DNA from: Lysobacterales bacterium
GTDB taxonomy: Bacteria; Pseudomonadota; Gammaproteobacteria; Xanthomonadales; BPKI01
NCBI GenBank assembly: GCA_026005055.1
Contig: BPKI01000001.1
Location: forward strand, 930,001-994,000
Reading direction: 5' to 3'
DNA: 64,000 nucleotides
The notes under the pieces are model-generated. The model was given only the letters and a program-made list of their open reading frames with translations. It searched no databases and was not told where the DNA came from. This document shows positions 1 to 7,522 of this stretch, piece after piece (positions within the stretch are counted from its first letter, which is position 1; each line of letters begins with the position of its first letter). A program made the translations under genes and the position numbers.

Positions 1-351
1 CCGCCGCCTCCCGGTGCGACGGGTCCGCAGCTTTGCTGGGAGGCTCAAGTGATCTCCTTCAATCAGGGTGATCGTGTCACCGCTGGTCAGCCCTCGAAGC
101 TGCTCGGTTCGACGCTCTACACCAACATCGATGCCGCTGCGTTCGGCTTCCAGAACGGCTGGGTGTCGCTGGACTTCGACACGGTTCCGGCGCATCAACT
201 GCGTCCCTCGGTCGAAGGCTTCGACTTCGTCGGTCTTCCGGCGACGGGCTTCTCGATCTCGCGTTACATCAACGCTGCTGCCGCTCCGGGTGTCCTCGCG
301 AACTACTCGGGTCTGTGGAAGCATCGTGGCGAGCGGACGATCCTGCCCTGA
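1..351 (+). CDS. C-terminal part of an unknown, probably exported protein (5' truncated)
   Basis: The reading frame is open from the first base of the window, so this is the last 116 residues of a longer protein whose start lies outside. A GTG at 49 exists but the frame runs straight through it without a ribosome binding site, so it is not taken as the start. The visible part begins with four prolines and contains one cysteine, many aromatic and small residues, and a motif reading GLPATGFSIS followed by NYSGLWKHRGERTI near the end. That composition looks like the terminal domain of a secreted or surface protein, but I do not recognise the family. A strong rho-independent terminator follows 22 bases after the stop, so this gene ends its transcription unit. 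The function is unknown. Confidence 0.6.
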   Translation, partial: PPPPGATGPQLCWEAQVISFNQGDRVTAGQPSKLLGSTLYTNIDAAAFGFQNGWVSLDFDTVPAHQLRPSVEGFDFVGLPATGFSISRYINAAAAPGVLANYSGLWKHRGERTILP

Positions 352-373
352 TCGTTCGGTCATCCGGCCTTCG

Positions 374-404
374 GAACCCCCGCTTCGGCGGGGGTTCTTT
401 TTTT
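374..404 (+). terminator. Rho-independent terminator
   Basis: A perfect 10-bp stem (GAACCCCCGC, 374-383, pairing with 388-397) closes a TTCG tetraloop and is followed directly by seven T residues. It sits 22 bases after the stop of the partial gene at 1-351. This is the clearest intrinsic terminator in the window. Confidence 0.9.
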
Positions 405-848
405 GTCTCACCGTCGGAGAATCTTCGGCGTAGCGACCGACCCGCCGCTAGGATCCGGCAAGAATGGCGGTGCTGCTTAGGATGGATTTCAGGTGAACGA
501 TCACGCCGTGCCCGCCGCGTTCCCCGGCCGGATGAATCGCCGCAAGGGCTCAGGCCGTGGGCAGGGTGCTCAGGAAGCGCGAGACCTTGATACCCAAGGA
601 CGACATGATTTCAGCAGCGGTGAGGACGTGCTCCGCGCTCGGGAGGGCCGGGTGACGAAGACGACCGTGGCTCACGTGCCACATGTCTTTTTGCCTCCAG
701 TCGGAGCAATGACTCCGCAGATCGGAAGCGAGATTCCCTCTCAAGCCCGAACAACCTAGGGTGCGAGTGGCTTCTCCGGCGCGGCGAGGTGCATTATCCT
801 TCCCCCGGTAACTATTCAATTTTCTCTCGTGTCGAGGTGGTGATCGTG
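405..848 (+). other. Intergenic region without a recognisable gene
   Basis: About 440 bases separate the terminator at 374-404 from the next convincing start. Short overlapping frames exist on both strands (for example 550-819 minus, 89 residues), but none has a family resemblance, a good ribosome binding site or a plausible composition. A TATCCT hexamer at 795-800 could be a -10 box for the downstream secreted-protein gene. No tRNA or small-RNA signature was seen. Confidence 0.5.
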
Positions 849-2156
849 GTGACGACTAAGATGCGTTCCGTGAAGCTGGCCGCTTTGAGCACGGCGCTGG
901 TGCTCGCTGGCGGCAGCCAAGCGGTGGATTTGATCCTGAGCACGGCGAACGGACCTTGCACGTTGCCGCTCACCAGCGGAAGCAACGTCACCATCGATCC
1001 GAACACCGGCAACGTTCTCGCGAGCGTCGCCACGGGGGCGAGCTGTCCCCAGCTCGCGGGCAATGCGCCGTTGACCGTCACCAAGACGGGCGCTGGTTCG
1101 GGCACGGTCGTGAGCTCGCCTCCGGGGATCAACTGCGGTGCGAGCTGTTCGGCGCAGTTTCCTTCGGGATCGACCGTGAGTCTCACGGCCAGTGCCGGAT
1201 CCGGTTCGATCTTCGCCGGTTGGTCCGGGGATTGCACGGGCACTGGATCGTGCACGGTGACCATGACCGCAGCTCGCAACGTCACGGCGACCTTCAACGT
1301 CGCACCGACCTATCAGCTCACCGTGAACAAGGCAGGCACCGGCAGCGGAACCGTGACGAGTAGTCCTTCGGGAATCAGCTGCGGCTCCACTTGTTCGGCC
1401 AACTTCAACCAGGGCTCCACCGTCACGTTGACCGCGACGCCCGATTCCGGCTCGACCTTCGCGGGATGGAGCGGAGGCGGATGCTCGGGTACGGGCTCCT
1501 GTTCGGTGACGATGAGCACCAACCAGACGGTGACGGCGACGTTCAACACGGGAAGCAGCACCCCACCCGGTTGCGATGGCGTGAACGCGCCTGCAGTGAT
1601 CGCCAATCGGATGACCAGTACGACCGTGTTCGTGAATTTTGTTCCGCCCGAGATGACCGTGGATGCGACGTCCTACGCCGACATCTTCCGCCAGGCGATG
1701 ACGGCTGGGGGTGCCCCCCCCGTACCTTGGCCGGGTCAAACGACACCGAGGGCGGTGCGGATCGCGAAGACGGGCCATATCGCGGCGCAATTCACCGTGC
1801 CCGCCGACACGACATACGTTCGTTGGGATCTGTCCTTCGAGGTTCAAGGCGATCCCGCCGGATCCGCCGTTCCTCAACTTTTGCCCTACGCGACCATCTC
1901 GCGTTGTCCTGGCAACTTCAACACCACCGGCCCGAATGCGGTCCACCCGAACTGCGTCTGGCCGGCAGCGCCGGGAAGTTGGAGCATGCAAGTCGTCGCG
2001 AATGCGAGCACTTACTCGGGTAGCCGCTGTCCGATCGAGAAGGGGCAGACCTATTACCTCAATTTGGCGCATTGGAGTCCGAGTGCGCCGACCGAGGCCG
2101 GCTGCACGGGTACGACGCAGTGCAGCATCGCTGTCCGCTCGCTCGCCTATGAGTGA
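849..2156 (+). CDS. Secreted protein with two InlB-B-like repeats and a Cys-containing tail
   Basis: 435 residues from a GTG at 849, chosen because AGGTGG at 835-840 sits 8 bases upstream and this start gives a good signal peptide (TTKMRSVK, a hydrophobic core, then GGSQA before the mature VDL). GTG 846 and ATG 861 are alternatives. After about 50 residues come two tandem copies of a roughly 76-residue module with the pattern LTV.K.G.GSGTV.SSP.GI.CG..CSA.F, AGWSG and VTATFN. This matches the divergent InlB-B-like repeat found in exported bacterial proteins. Each repeat carries four cysteines, consistent with disulfides outside the cytoplasm. The last 200 residues, with further cysteines, form a domain I do not recognise (possibly a beta-sandwich). 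A surface or extracellular binding role is inferred; the ligand is unknown. Confidence 0.8.
   Translation: MTTKMRSVKLAALSTALVLAGGSQAVDLILSTANGPCTLPLTSGSNVTIDPNTGNVLASVATGASCPQLAGNAPLTVTKTGAGSGTVVSSPPGINCGASCSAQFPSGSTVSLTASAGSGSIFAGWSGDCTGTGSCTVTMTAARNVTATFNVAPTYQLTVNKAGTGSGTVTSSPSGISCGSTCSANFNQGSTVTLTATPDSGSTFAGWSGGGCSGTGSCSVTMSTNQTVTATFNTGSSTPPGCDGVNAPAVIANRMTSTTVFVNFVPPEMTVDATSYADIFRQAMTAGGAPPVPWPGQTTPRAVRIAKTGHIAAQFTVPADTTYVRWDLSFEVQGDPAGSAVPQLLPYATISRCPGNFNTTGPNAVHPNCVWPAAPGSWSMQVVANASTYSGSRCPIEKGQTYYLNLAHWSPSAPTEAGCTGTTQCSIAVRSLAYE
1071..1298 (+). repeat. InlB-B-like protein repeat, copy 1
   Basis: 76 codons running from LTVTK to TATFN in the secreted protein. The copy contains CGASCSAQF, the AGWSG motif and a TGTGSC segment shared with copy 2. 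Confidence 0.8.
1317..1547 (+). repeat. InlB-B-like protein repeat, copy 2
   Basis: 77 codons from LTVNK to TATFN, clearly homologous to copy 1 across the whole length at the protein level but diverged at the DNA level, so this is an old duplication rather than a recent one. Confidence 0.8.
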
Positions 2157-2283
2157 GTGGCTTCGGTCTTCGAAAGGTCGTGTGGCGCGCCTGAGGTCGT
2201 TTGCTCGCCGCGCCTAGGCGGAGCTTGACGCGTGTGGGCCGTCCGAGACCGAAGCCGGGGCCCGAGGACAAGGCAGAATTCCA

Positions 2284-3204
2284 GTGCTGGCACAGTTCCC
2301 GTTTCTGCTCGGCCGTGCGCTGATGGCGGCGACGGTCGTGGTGTCTGGTGGAGGGCAGTCCGTTTCCCTCGAGGACGTGGACGCCCGTGTCGCCCGTATT
2401 CCTGCGCAGGACCGCGGCACCTTCATGGACAGCCCGCGGCGGATTGAGGAGCTTCTGCGTCAGCTGCTGACCCACAAGCAGCTGGCCGCTCGGGCGCGGG
2501 AAGCAGGCTTGGACCAGGGCGAGGACTTCGAGGCCGAGGTGCGGGTTGCGGTCAATGAAATCCTCGCCCGGCGGTATCTCGAGCATATCGAGCGCACGAC
2601 GCCGCGGCCGGACTTCGAGAAGGCGGCACGTGAACGCTACCTGGCGGATGCCTCCCTCGGAACGATTCCCGAGAATCGCGAGGTGTCGCACATTCTGGTC
2701 TCGACGCAAGGCCGGTCGGAAGCGGAAGCGCTCGCCAAGGCGCGGCAGCTCCGTGCGCAGCTGCTCGCCGATCCCTCGCGCTTCGAGGCGCTCGCCGAGA
2801 GCGAGTCGGACGACCCCTCGGCCAAGCAGAATCGCGGTCGCCTCGGGCCTTTGCGGCCGGAGTTCGTCGAGGAGTTCAACGAGGCTGCTCGTCGGCTCGC
2901 CAAGGTGGGCGACATCAGCGAGCCGGTCCGGACGAGCTTCGGGTTTCATCTGATCCGCCTCGATCGTCTCGATCCGCCGCGCCGCCAAAGTTTCGAGGAG
3001 GCGCGTCCTGCGCTGGTGATGAGGCTCGAGCAGGAATGGTTGCAGAGCCTCCGCCGGCGGGTCTTGGACGAGGTCCAGGGGCAACCGATCGAGGCCGATC
3101 CCGACTTGGTGGCCTCTCTGCGCTGGCGTTACCTGCCGCCGGAGATCGCCAAACAACGGCAAGCCGAGTACGAAGCCTGGAAGAAGAGCTCGGCGACTCA
3201 CTGA
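2284..3204 (+). CDS. Parvulin-type peptidyl-prolyl isomerase, probably periplasmic
   Basis: 306 residues. The C-terminal half holds a parvulin (PpiC/rotamase) domain at about residues 135-240: VSHILVST at its start, then ALAESESDDPSAKQNRGRLGPL and ISEPVRTSFGFHLIRL, the usual catalytic-site region and closing strand. The N-terminal 130 residues are helical and charged, like the SurA/PpiD/EpsD chaperone segment, and end in ARRYLEHI. The first 25 residues are hydrophobic and may act as a signal or anchor. The GTG at 2284 is used because the hydrophobic segment would otherwise be lost; an ATG at 2323 is possible. It probably folds exported proteins. It stands alone between the repeat protein and the polysaccharide genes, and which client it serves cannot be told from the sequence. 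Confidence 0.8.
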   Translation: MLAQFPFLLGRALMAATVVVSGGGQSVSLEDVDARVARIPAQDRGTFMDSPRRIEELLRQLLTHKQLAARAREAGLDQGEDFEAEVRVAVNEILARRYLEHIERTTPRPDFEKAARERYLADASLGTIPENREVSHILVSTQGRSEAEALAKARQLRAQLLADPSRFEALAESESDDPSAKQNRGRLGPLRPEFVEEFNEAARRLAKVGDISEPVRTSFGFHLIRLDRLDPPRRQSFEEARPALVMRLEQEWLQSLRRRVLDEVQGQPIEADPDLVASLRWRYLPPEIAKQRQAEYEAWKKSSATH

Positions 3205-3499
3205 TTTCCGTGGCACCGAGCGCCAAGCGTCAGCGGCAACGGGACGGAGGAACGGCGAACCGAAGCCGCGCGCGCCCCGCCCTGGCGCGATGCAGCCGGG
3301 CATTGCAGGAGCCGCCTCGGCCTGCCTGAGCGATGCCGAGCCTGTTGCCCACGCTTCGGGCCGATGGTCGCACGCCTCGGCTATACGGGTCGAGGAATGG
3401 CGTGCGTCGCGAAGCCTGGAAGGAACTTTGAGCGCACGGCATCTCGGGCGACGGGGGAAAGGCGGGAGCGGTGCGGGCATGCGCTAGACTCGCGCGGCG
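3205..3499 (+). other. Intergenic region before the polysaccharide cluster
   Basis: 295 bases with no convincing gene on either strand. The only signal seen is a TAGACT hexamer at 3485-3490 close to the wzm start. Confidence 0.5.
3485..3490 (+). promoter_or_regulatory. Candidate -10 box for the wzm operon
   Basis: TAGACT ends only 9 bases before the ATG of wzm, so transcription from it would give an almost leaderless mRNA. No good -35 hexamer is visible 16-18 bases upstream. Confidence 0.3.
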
Positions 3500-4273
3500 A
3501 TGACGCCCCGCTGCGACCTCTTCCGCCATTTCGTCCGGCAGGAGCTCAAGCGCCGATACCTCGGGACCTTGGGCTCTGCGGCTTGGGCGCTCATTCATCC
3601 GCTCGTCCAGTTCGCGGTCTATGCGACCGTCTTCGCGGTGATCTTCGCTGCGCGGGTGCCCGAGCGGCCGGAGGTTCCTTTCGGCGCATGGCTTGCGATC
3701 GCGCTGTGGCCTTGGTTCGCCTTCTCCGAGGCGATCAGCCGGGCGGCTGCCATCGTTCCCGAACATGCCGCCCTGATCGGGAAAGTCGCCCTTCCGATCG
3801 AGCTGCTGCCACTAGCGGTGGTGGCGGCGAGTTTCTTCCTGCATGGCCTGGGTTACTCGGTCGTTCTCCTGGCGCTCGCGGTGATGGGCTACCCATTGAG
3901 CCCGTGGGGTTTGCTTCTGGCGCCTGCGCTGTTGGCGGTGCTCTTTGCGCTCGCGCTCGGTGTCGCGCTCGCGGTCGCGGCGCTCTCGGTCTTTCTGCGA
4001 GACGTGGCGCAGATCACGGCGCAGCTTCTGATGCTCGCTTTCTTCCTGACGCCGATTTTTTACTCCCGGGAGATGCTGCCGGAGCCTTGGCGGCCGATGC
4101 TCGATCTCAATCCGCTGACCGCCGTGGTCGAGGGATTGCGTTACGCTTGGCTCGACACGCCCCCTCCGACCGCGCAGGGGATCGCTCTCGCGCTGGCCTA
4201 CGCGGCGTCGTTCCTGTTCGGCGGTTGGTGGCTTTTCCGCCGTACCGCGGGTCACTTCCACGATTACCTGTGA
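3500..4273 (+). CDS. wzm: ABC-2 type polysaccharide export permease (Wzm-like)
   Basis: 257 residues, normal for Wzm. The protein starts with an amphipathic segment (DLFRHFVRQELKRRYLGTLGS) typical of ABC-2 O-antigen and teichoic acid exporters, followed by about six hydrophobic membrane segments, and carries the family feature FFLTPIFYSREMLPE before LNPLTAVVEGLRY. With the ATPase encoded immediately downstream (4-base overlap) it would form the inner-membrane transporter that moves undecaprenyl-linked glycan to the periplasm. The neighbouring glycosyltransferases and methyltransferase support O-antigen or a similar surface polysaccharide as the cargo. The start lies just after a candidate -10 box, with no obvious Shine-Dalgarno sequence. 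Confidence 0.9.
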   Translation: MTPRCDLFRHFVRQELKRRYLGTLGSAAWALIHPLVQFAVYATVFAVIFAARVPERPEVPFGAWLAIALWPWFAFSEAISRAAAIVPEHAALIGKVALPIELLPLAVVAASFFLHGLGYSVVLLALAVMGYPLSPWGLLLAPALLAVLFALALGVALAVAALSVFLRDVAQITAQLLMLAFFLTPIFYSREMLPEPWRPMLDLNPLTAVVEGLRYAWLDTPPPTAQGIALALAYAASFLFGGWWLFRRTAGHFHDYL

Positions 4274-5451
4274 GCGAGCCCCTTCTTCTCGAAGCCCGGG
4301 GTTTGTGTAAGCGCTACCCTAGAACCGGTACCGGCCGCGAGCGCCTGCTCTCGCTGTGGAGCTTGCTGCGCGGCCGTGAGCGCTCCGATGCGATCGAGGT
4401 GCTCAAGCCGCTCGATCTCTTCGTCCGTCGTGGCGAGTCGCTCGGCATCATCGGCGAGAACGGCGCAGGAAAGTCCACCCTCCTCAAGCTGGTGACCGGG
4501 GTGATACGACCTTCCGCTGGCGTGGTGAGAATTCACGGTCGGGTCGGCGCCCTGCTCGAACTCGGTGCCGGTTTCCATCCCGAGCTGTCGGGGCGTGAAA
4601 ACGTGCGTGCGAGCGCTTTGTTGAGCGGGATGAGCGCGGCCGAAGTGGAGGCACGCATGGAGGAGATTCTCGCCTTCGCCGACATCGGTCGGGCGGTGGA
4701 CGAACCGGTCAAGCATTATTCGACCGGCATGGTCGTCCGCCTCGGTTTTGCGGTGATCGTCGCGCTTCGGCCCGAGCTTCTGATCACCGACGAAGTGCTC
4801 GCCGTTGGCGACGAATCGTTCCAGAAGAAGTGCATCGCCTGGCTCGAGGACTATCTTTCGGCCGGCGGCACGCTGTTGCTCGTGTCGCACAGCATGTACC
4901 ACGTGCAGAAACTCTGCCGCCGCGCGCTGTGGCTGAAGGATGGGGCGGTCGCGGCCCAAGGCGACGTCTTCGAAGTGACCCAGGCCTACCTCGCGTACCA
5001 TGAACGCAAGCAGGCCCGGAGTCGAGCCGAGACCGCACGCGGCTCCTCTGCGGAGGGGTATCGGATCATCTCCGCCGAGCTCAACGGGGAGACGGCGCGC
5101 GACGGCCTGATCCTGCTTCAAGGTGCGGAGCTCGAGATCCGCGCCGAGGTGGACTCGCCCGACGATCGGCCGCCGGTGCTCGCGGTCGGAATCGTGCGCC
5201 TGGATGGGACGCCGGTCTATGGGGTCAGCTCGGAAATGGACGGAGCCCGGCCGGAACGCATCGAAGCCCGCCGCTATCGCTTCCGCCTGCGCTTTCCGGA
5301 ACTGCCTTTGCTGCCCGGGGGTTATGCCCTGCGGGTGCATCCGCTCGATCCCGAGGGGCTGAGGCTCTTCGACACGGCGGAGTGGGAGTTCTTCGTGCGA
5401 GGGGAGTCGCGCGAGTTCGGGATGGTGCGTCTGCCCCATCGCTGGGAATGA
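4270..5451 (+). CDS. wzt: Polysaccharide ABC transporter ATPase with C-terminal glycan-recognition-like domain (Wzt-like)
   Basis: 393 residues from a GTG that overlaps the wzm stop (GTGA), implying translational coupling. The nucleotide-binding domain fills about residues 1-245: Walker A GENGAGKST, a signature region HYSTGMVVRLGFAV in the degenerate form usual for Wzt/TagH proteins, Walker B LLITDEVLAVGD and the switch histidine in LLVSHSMYH. About 140 further residues (roughly 255-393) form a beta-rich extension like the Wzt C-terminal domain. In E. coli O8/O9a that domain binds the modified non-reducing end of the finished chain before export. A SAM methyltransferase two genes downstream would fit a capped glycan, but this is inference. 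Sure of the ATPase, fairly sure of the extension's role. Confidence 0.9.
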   Translation: MSEPLLLEARGLCKRYPRTGTGRERLLSLWSLLRGRERSDAIEVLKPLDLFVRRGESLGIIGENGAGKSTLLKLVTGVIRPSAGVVRIHGRVGALLELGAGFHPELSGRENVRASALLSGMSAAEVEARMEEILAFADIGRAVDEPVKHYSTGMVVRLGFAVIVALRPELLITDEVLAVGDESFQKKCIAWLEDYLSAGGTLLLVSHSMYHVQKLCRRALWLKDGAVAAQGDVFEVTQAYLAYHERKQARSRAETARGSSAEGYRIISAELNGETARDGLILLQGAELEIRAEVDSPDDRPPVLAVGIVRLDGTPVYGVSSEMDGARPERIEARRYRFRLRFPELPLLPGGYALRVHPLDPEGLRLFDTAEWEFFVRGESREFGMVRLPHRWE

Positions 5452-6272
5452 TGTTCACCGTCATCATTCCCGTCTTCGACGCCCCAGAGGCGCTTGCGCG
5501 CTGCCTCGATAGCCTCGATGTCAGGGGGCTTGAGCAGGCGAGCGTGCTCATCGTCGATGATGCTTCGCGCGACCCGAGGACGGGACGGCTGATCGAAGCC
5601 TTCGTCGCGCGGGATCCCGCACGGCGCCGGAGCATCCGAAATCCGGAGAATCGCGGCTTCGTGCATTCGGTGAACCGCGGGTTCCGAGAGAGCGAGGGCG
5701 ATGTGGTGCTGCTCAACTCGGACACGGTGGTGACCTCGGGTTGGCTTCAGGGTCTTCGCCGCTGCCTCGACAGCGATCCGCGCATCGCCACCGCCACGCC
5801 ATGGTCGAACAACGCCACGATTTGCTCTTTGCCGCGCTTCCTCGAGGCGAACCCGGAGCCCGAAGACCCCGAGCGCTGGGCGAAAGCGGTGCGCGCCAAG
5901 GGCGCGCCGATCTATCCCGCGATCCCGACGGCGGTGGGCTTCTGCATGGCGATTCGCCGGCAGGCGCTTCGCGAGCTCGGCGACTTCGACGAGGCCACGT
6001 TCGGCCGCGGCTACGGCGAGGAAAACGACTTTTGCATGCGCGCCGCCGCCTTCGGTTGGCGCCACGTGCTCTGCGATGACGTCTATGTCGTGCACCAGGG
6101 AGGTGCCTCGTTTTCCCTCACCGGTGAGAAGCCAGGCGGACAGGCACTCGCCCGCCTTTCCGCCCGCTATCCGCACTACGAGCGGATGATTGCCGAATTC
6201 ATCGCGGCCGACCCGCTCAGACCGCTTCGCGAGGCGGCGATCCTCGCCTTCGAACGCCTCGAGGATGCCTGA
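5448..6272 (+). CDS. GT2 family glycosyltransferase
   Basis: 274 residues. The N-terminus FTVIIPVFDAPEALARCLDSL is the classic GT-A start. VLIVDDASRD gives the nucleotide-binding Asp, NRGFVHSVNRGF is the usual loop, and VVLLNSDTVV carries the DXD-like metal-binding motif as NSD. YGEENDFCMRAAAFG near residue 190 supplies the putative base (the ED-type motif). The start ATGATG at 5448/5451 overlaps the wzt stop. It most resembles rhamnosyl- or similar transferases of O-antigen loci; the sugar and acceptor cannot be read from sequence. It ends the first block of the cluster, before a 404-base gap. Confidence 0.88.
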   Translation: MMFTVIIPVFDAPEALARCLDSLDVRGLEQASVLIVDDASRDPRTGRLIEAFVARDPARRRSIRNPENRGFVHSVNRGFRESEGDVVLLNSDTVVTSGWLQGLRRCLDSDPRIATATPWSNNATICSLPRFLEANPEPEDPERWAKAVRAKGAPIYPAIPTAVGFCMAIRRQALRELGDFDEATFGRGYGEENDFCMRAAAFGWRHVLCDDVYVVHQGGASFSLTGEKPGGQALARLSARYPHYERMIAEFIAADPLRPLREAAILAFERLEDA

Positions 6273-6676
6273 GCGCGGTCATCCCGAGGCTCGGCATCCC
6301 CCTTGGCATCAAGACGGCGATCGGAAGCTCGAGAGCGCCTCGCACCCCTGGGGGTCATCCGCATCGGCCCTCTCGTATCATCGATGCCTCGGCAAGCCGC
6401 TTGTGGCGAGGCAAGCCGGGAAAGGGCCAGGCGCTCGCAAGGGCGCACCGGAGCGGAGCGTGGACCTCGGTGGTACGGTTCGAGGCAGACGGCCTCGGCG
6501 CGAAGCGTGCTCGACCCGGTCGTGCCTTGTCGTGCCTCCACCGGCGCTTCGTGCCGGATCGCGAGGCCGCTGGATGAAGGAGCCCTTGCGCGAGAGAGCG
6601 CGCCGAATTGGCGCACACCCCGCATTCGTCCCCGCTTCGCGCTTAGACTGGGTGTCCCCTTGACCAGCCCATCCCG
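6273..6676 (+). other. Intergenic gap inside the polysaccharide cluster
   Basis: 404 bases with no convincing gene on either strand. A 9-base direct repeat (GGCAAGCCG at 6391 and 6410) and a TAGACT hexamer at 6644-6649 are the only structures seen. Confidence 0.5.
6644..6649 (+). promoter_or_regulatory. Candidate -10 box for the methyltransferase gene
   Basis: TAGACT lies 27 bases before the ATG at 6677, at the spacing seen for several other genes in the window. The -35 region is not recognisable. Confidence 0.35.
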
Positions 6677-7522
6677 ATGAGCGAGCTTCCGACGCTACCT
6701 TTCACCGGTGAGCGCTTCACGCCGGAGTGCGTGCGCGAGATTTGGTACGAGCACTGGCACCGCTACGCCTTTGCCAGTGTGTTCGCGCGCGGCAAGCGGG
6801 TGCTCGATGCCGCCTGCGGCGAGGGCTACGGCGCGGCGCTGCTCGCGCGTCAGGCCGCCAGTGTGGTGGGGGTGGATCTCTGCGCGGACACCATCGCCCA
6901 TGCCCGGCGGCGTTATCAGGGCTTCCCGAACCTCTGCTTTCTGCGCGCGGATGTCACCGATCTGCCCGAGGGCCTCGGCCGATTCGACCTCATCGTGTCC
7001 TTCGAGACGCTCGAGCACGTGGCCGAGCAGGAGCGGATGCTCGCCGGCCTCGCGCGGCTGCTCGCCGAGGATGGCTTAGTGCTGATCTCCTCGCCGGAGC
7101 GGCGGGTCTATAGCGAGAAAAGCGGCTATCGCAATCCCTTCCACCATCGCGAGCTCACCCGCGAGGAGCTCGAGGCGCTGCTTCGCCGGTATTTCCCCGC
7201 CTTCCGGCTTTATGGGCAGAAACTGTTGTTCCAATCGGCGCTGTGGCGGCTCGATGGGCAGGAGCGCGAGTACCTGATGCAGACCATGGAGGAGAATGGG
7301 GAGCTCGTGCCGGAGCCGCGCTACGAGGCGGTTTATTACCTGGCCGTCTGCGCCCGCCATCCCGCGGCCTTGCCGCAGCTTCCGGGACTCGCGCTGTTCG
7401 GCGATCGGGCCGAGTCGGTGTATCGGCACTACAACGAGGAGGTCGGCAAACACATTCGGGCGGGGCTTCGCATCCAGGAGCTCGAGCGCGAGCTTGCGGC
7501 GCTCAAAGGCGGTGGGCGATGA
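6677..7522 (+). CDS. SAM-dependent methyltransferase of the polysaccharide cluster
   Basis: 281 residues. Motif I VLDAACGEGYGAALLA (about residues 42-57), VVGVDLCADTIAHARRRY for motif II and DLIVSFETLEHV for motifs III/IV identify a class I methyltransferase of the Methyltransf_11 type. The first 35 residues (LPFTGERFTPEC..EIWYEHWHRYAFA) are characteristic of methyltransferases in surface-glycan loci. The last 25 residues (HIRAGLRIQELERELAAL) could form a short coiled coil. By analogy with WbdD it might methylate a glycan end to stop elongation, but the kinase domain of WbdD is absent. Methylation of an internal sugar is equally possible. The stop overlaps the next start by 4 bases. Confidence 0.85.
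   Translation: MSELPTLPFTGERFTPECVREIWYEHWHRYAFASVFARGKRVLDAACGEGYGAALLARQAASVVGVDLCADTIAHARRRYQGFPNLCFLRADVTDLPEGLGRFDLIVSFETLEHVAEQERMLAGLARLLAEDGLVLISSPERRVYSEKSGYRNPFHHRELTREELEALLRRYFPAFRLYGQKLLFQSALWRLDGQEREYLMQTMEENGELVPEPRYEAVYYLAVCARHPAALPQLPGLALFGDRAESVYRHYNEEVGKHIRAGLRIQELERELAALKGGGR

Noticed and set aside
550..819. An 89-codon minus-strand frame in the first intergenic region
   Set aside because: No ribosome binding site, no homology pattern, and composition not distinct from random GC-rich sequence.
6391..6418. Direct repeat GGCAAGCCG as an attachment site or transposon footprint
   Set aside because: Only 9 bases with a 10-base gap, no adjacent integrase or transposase; probably chance.
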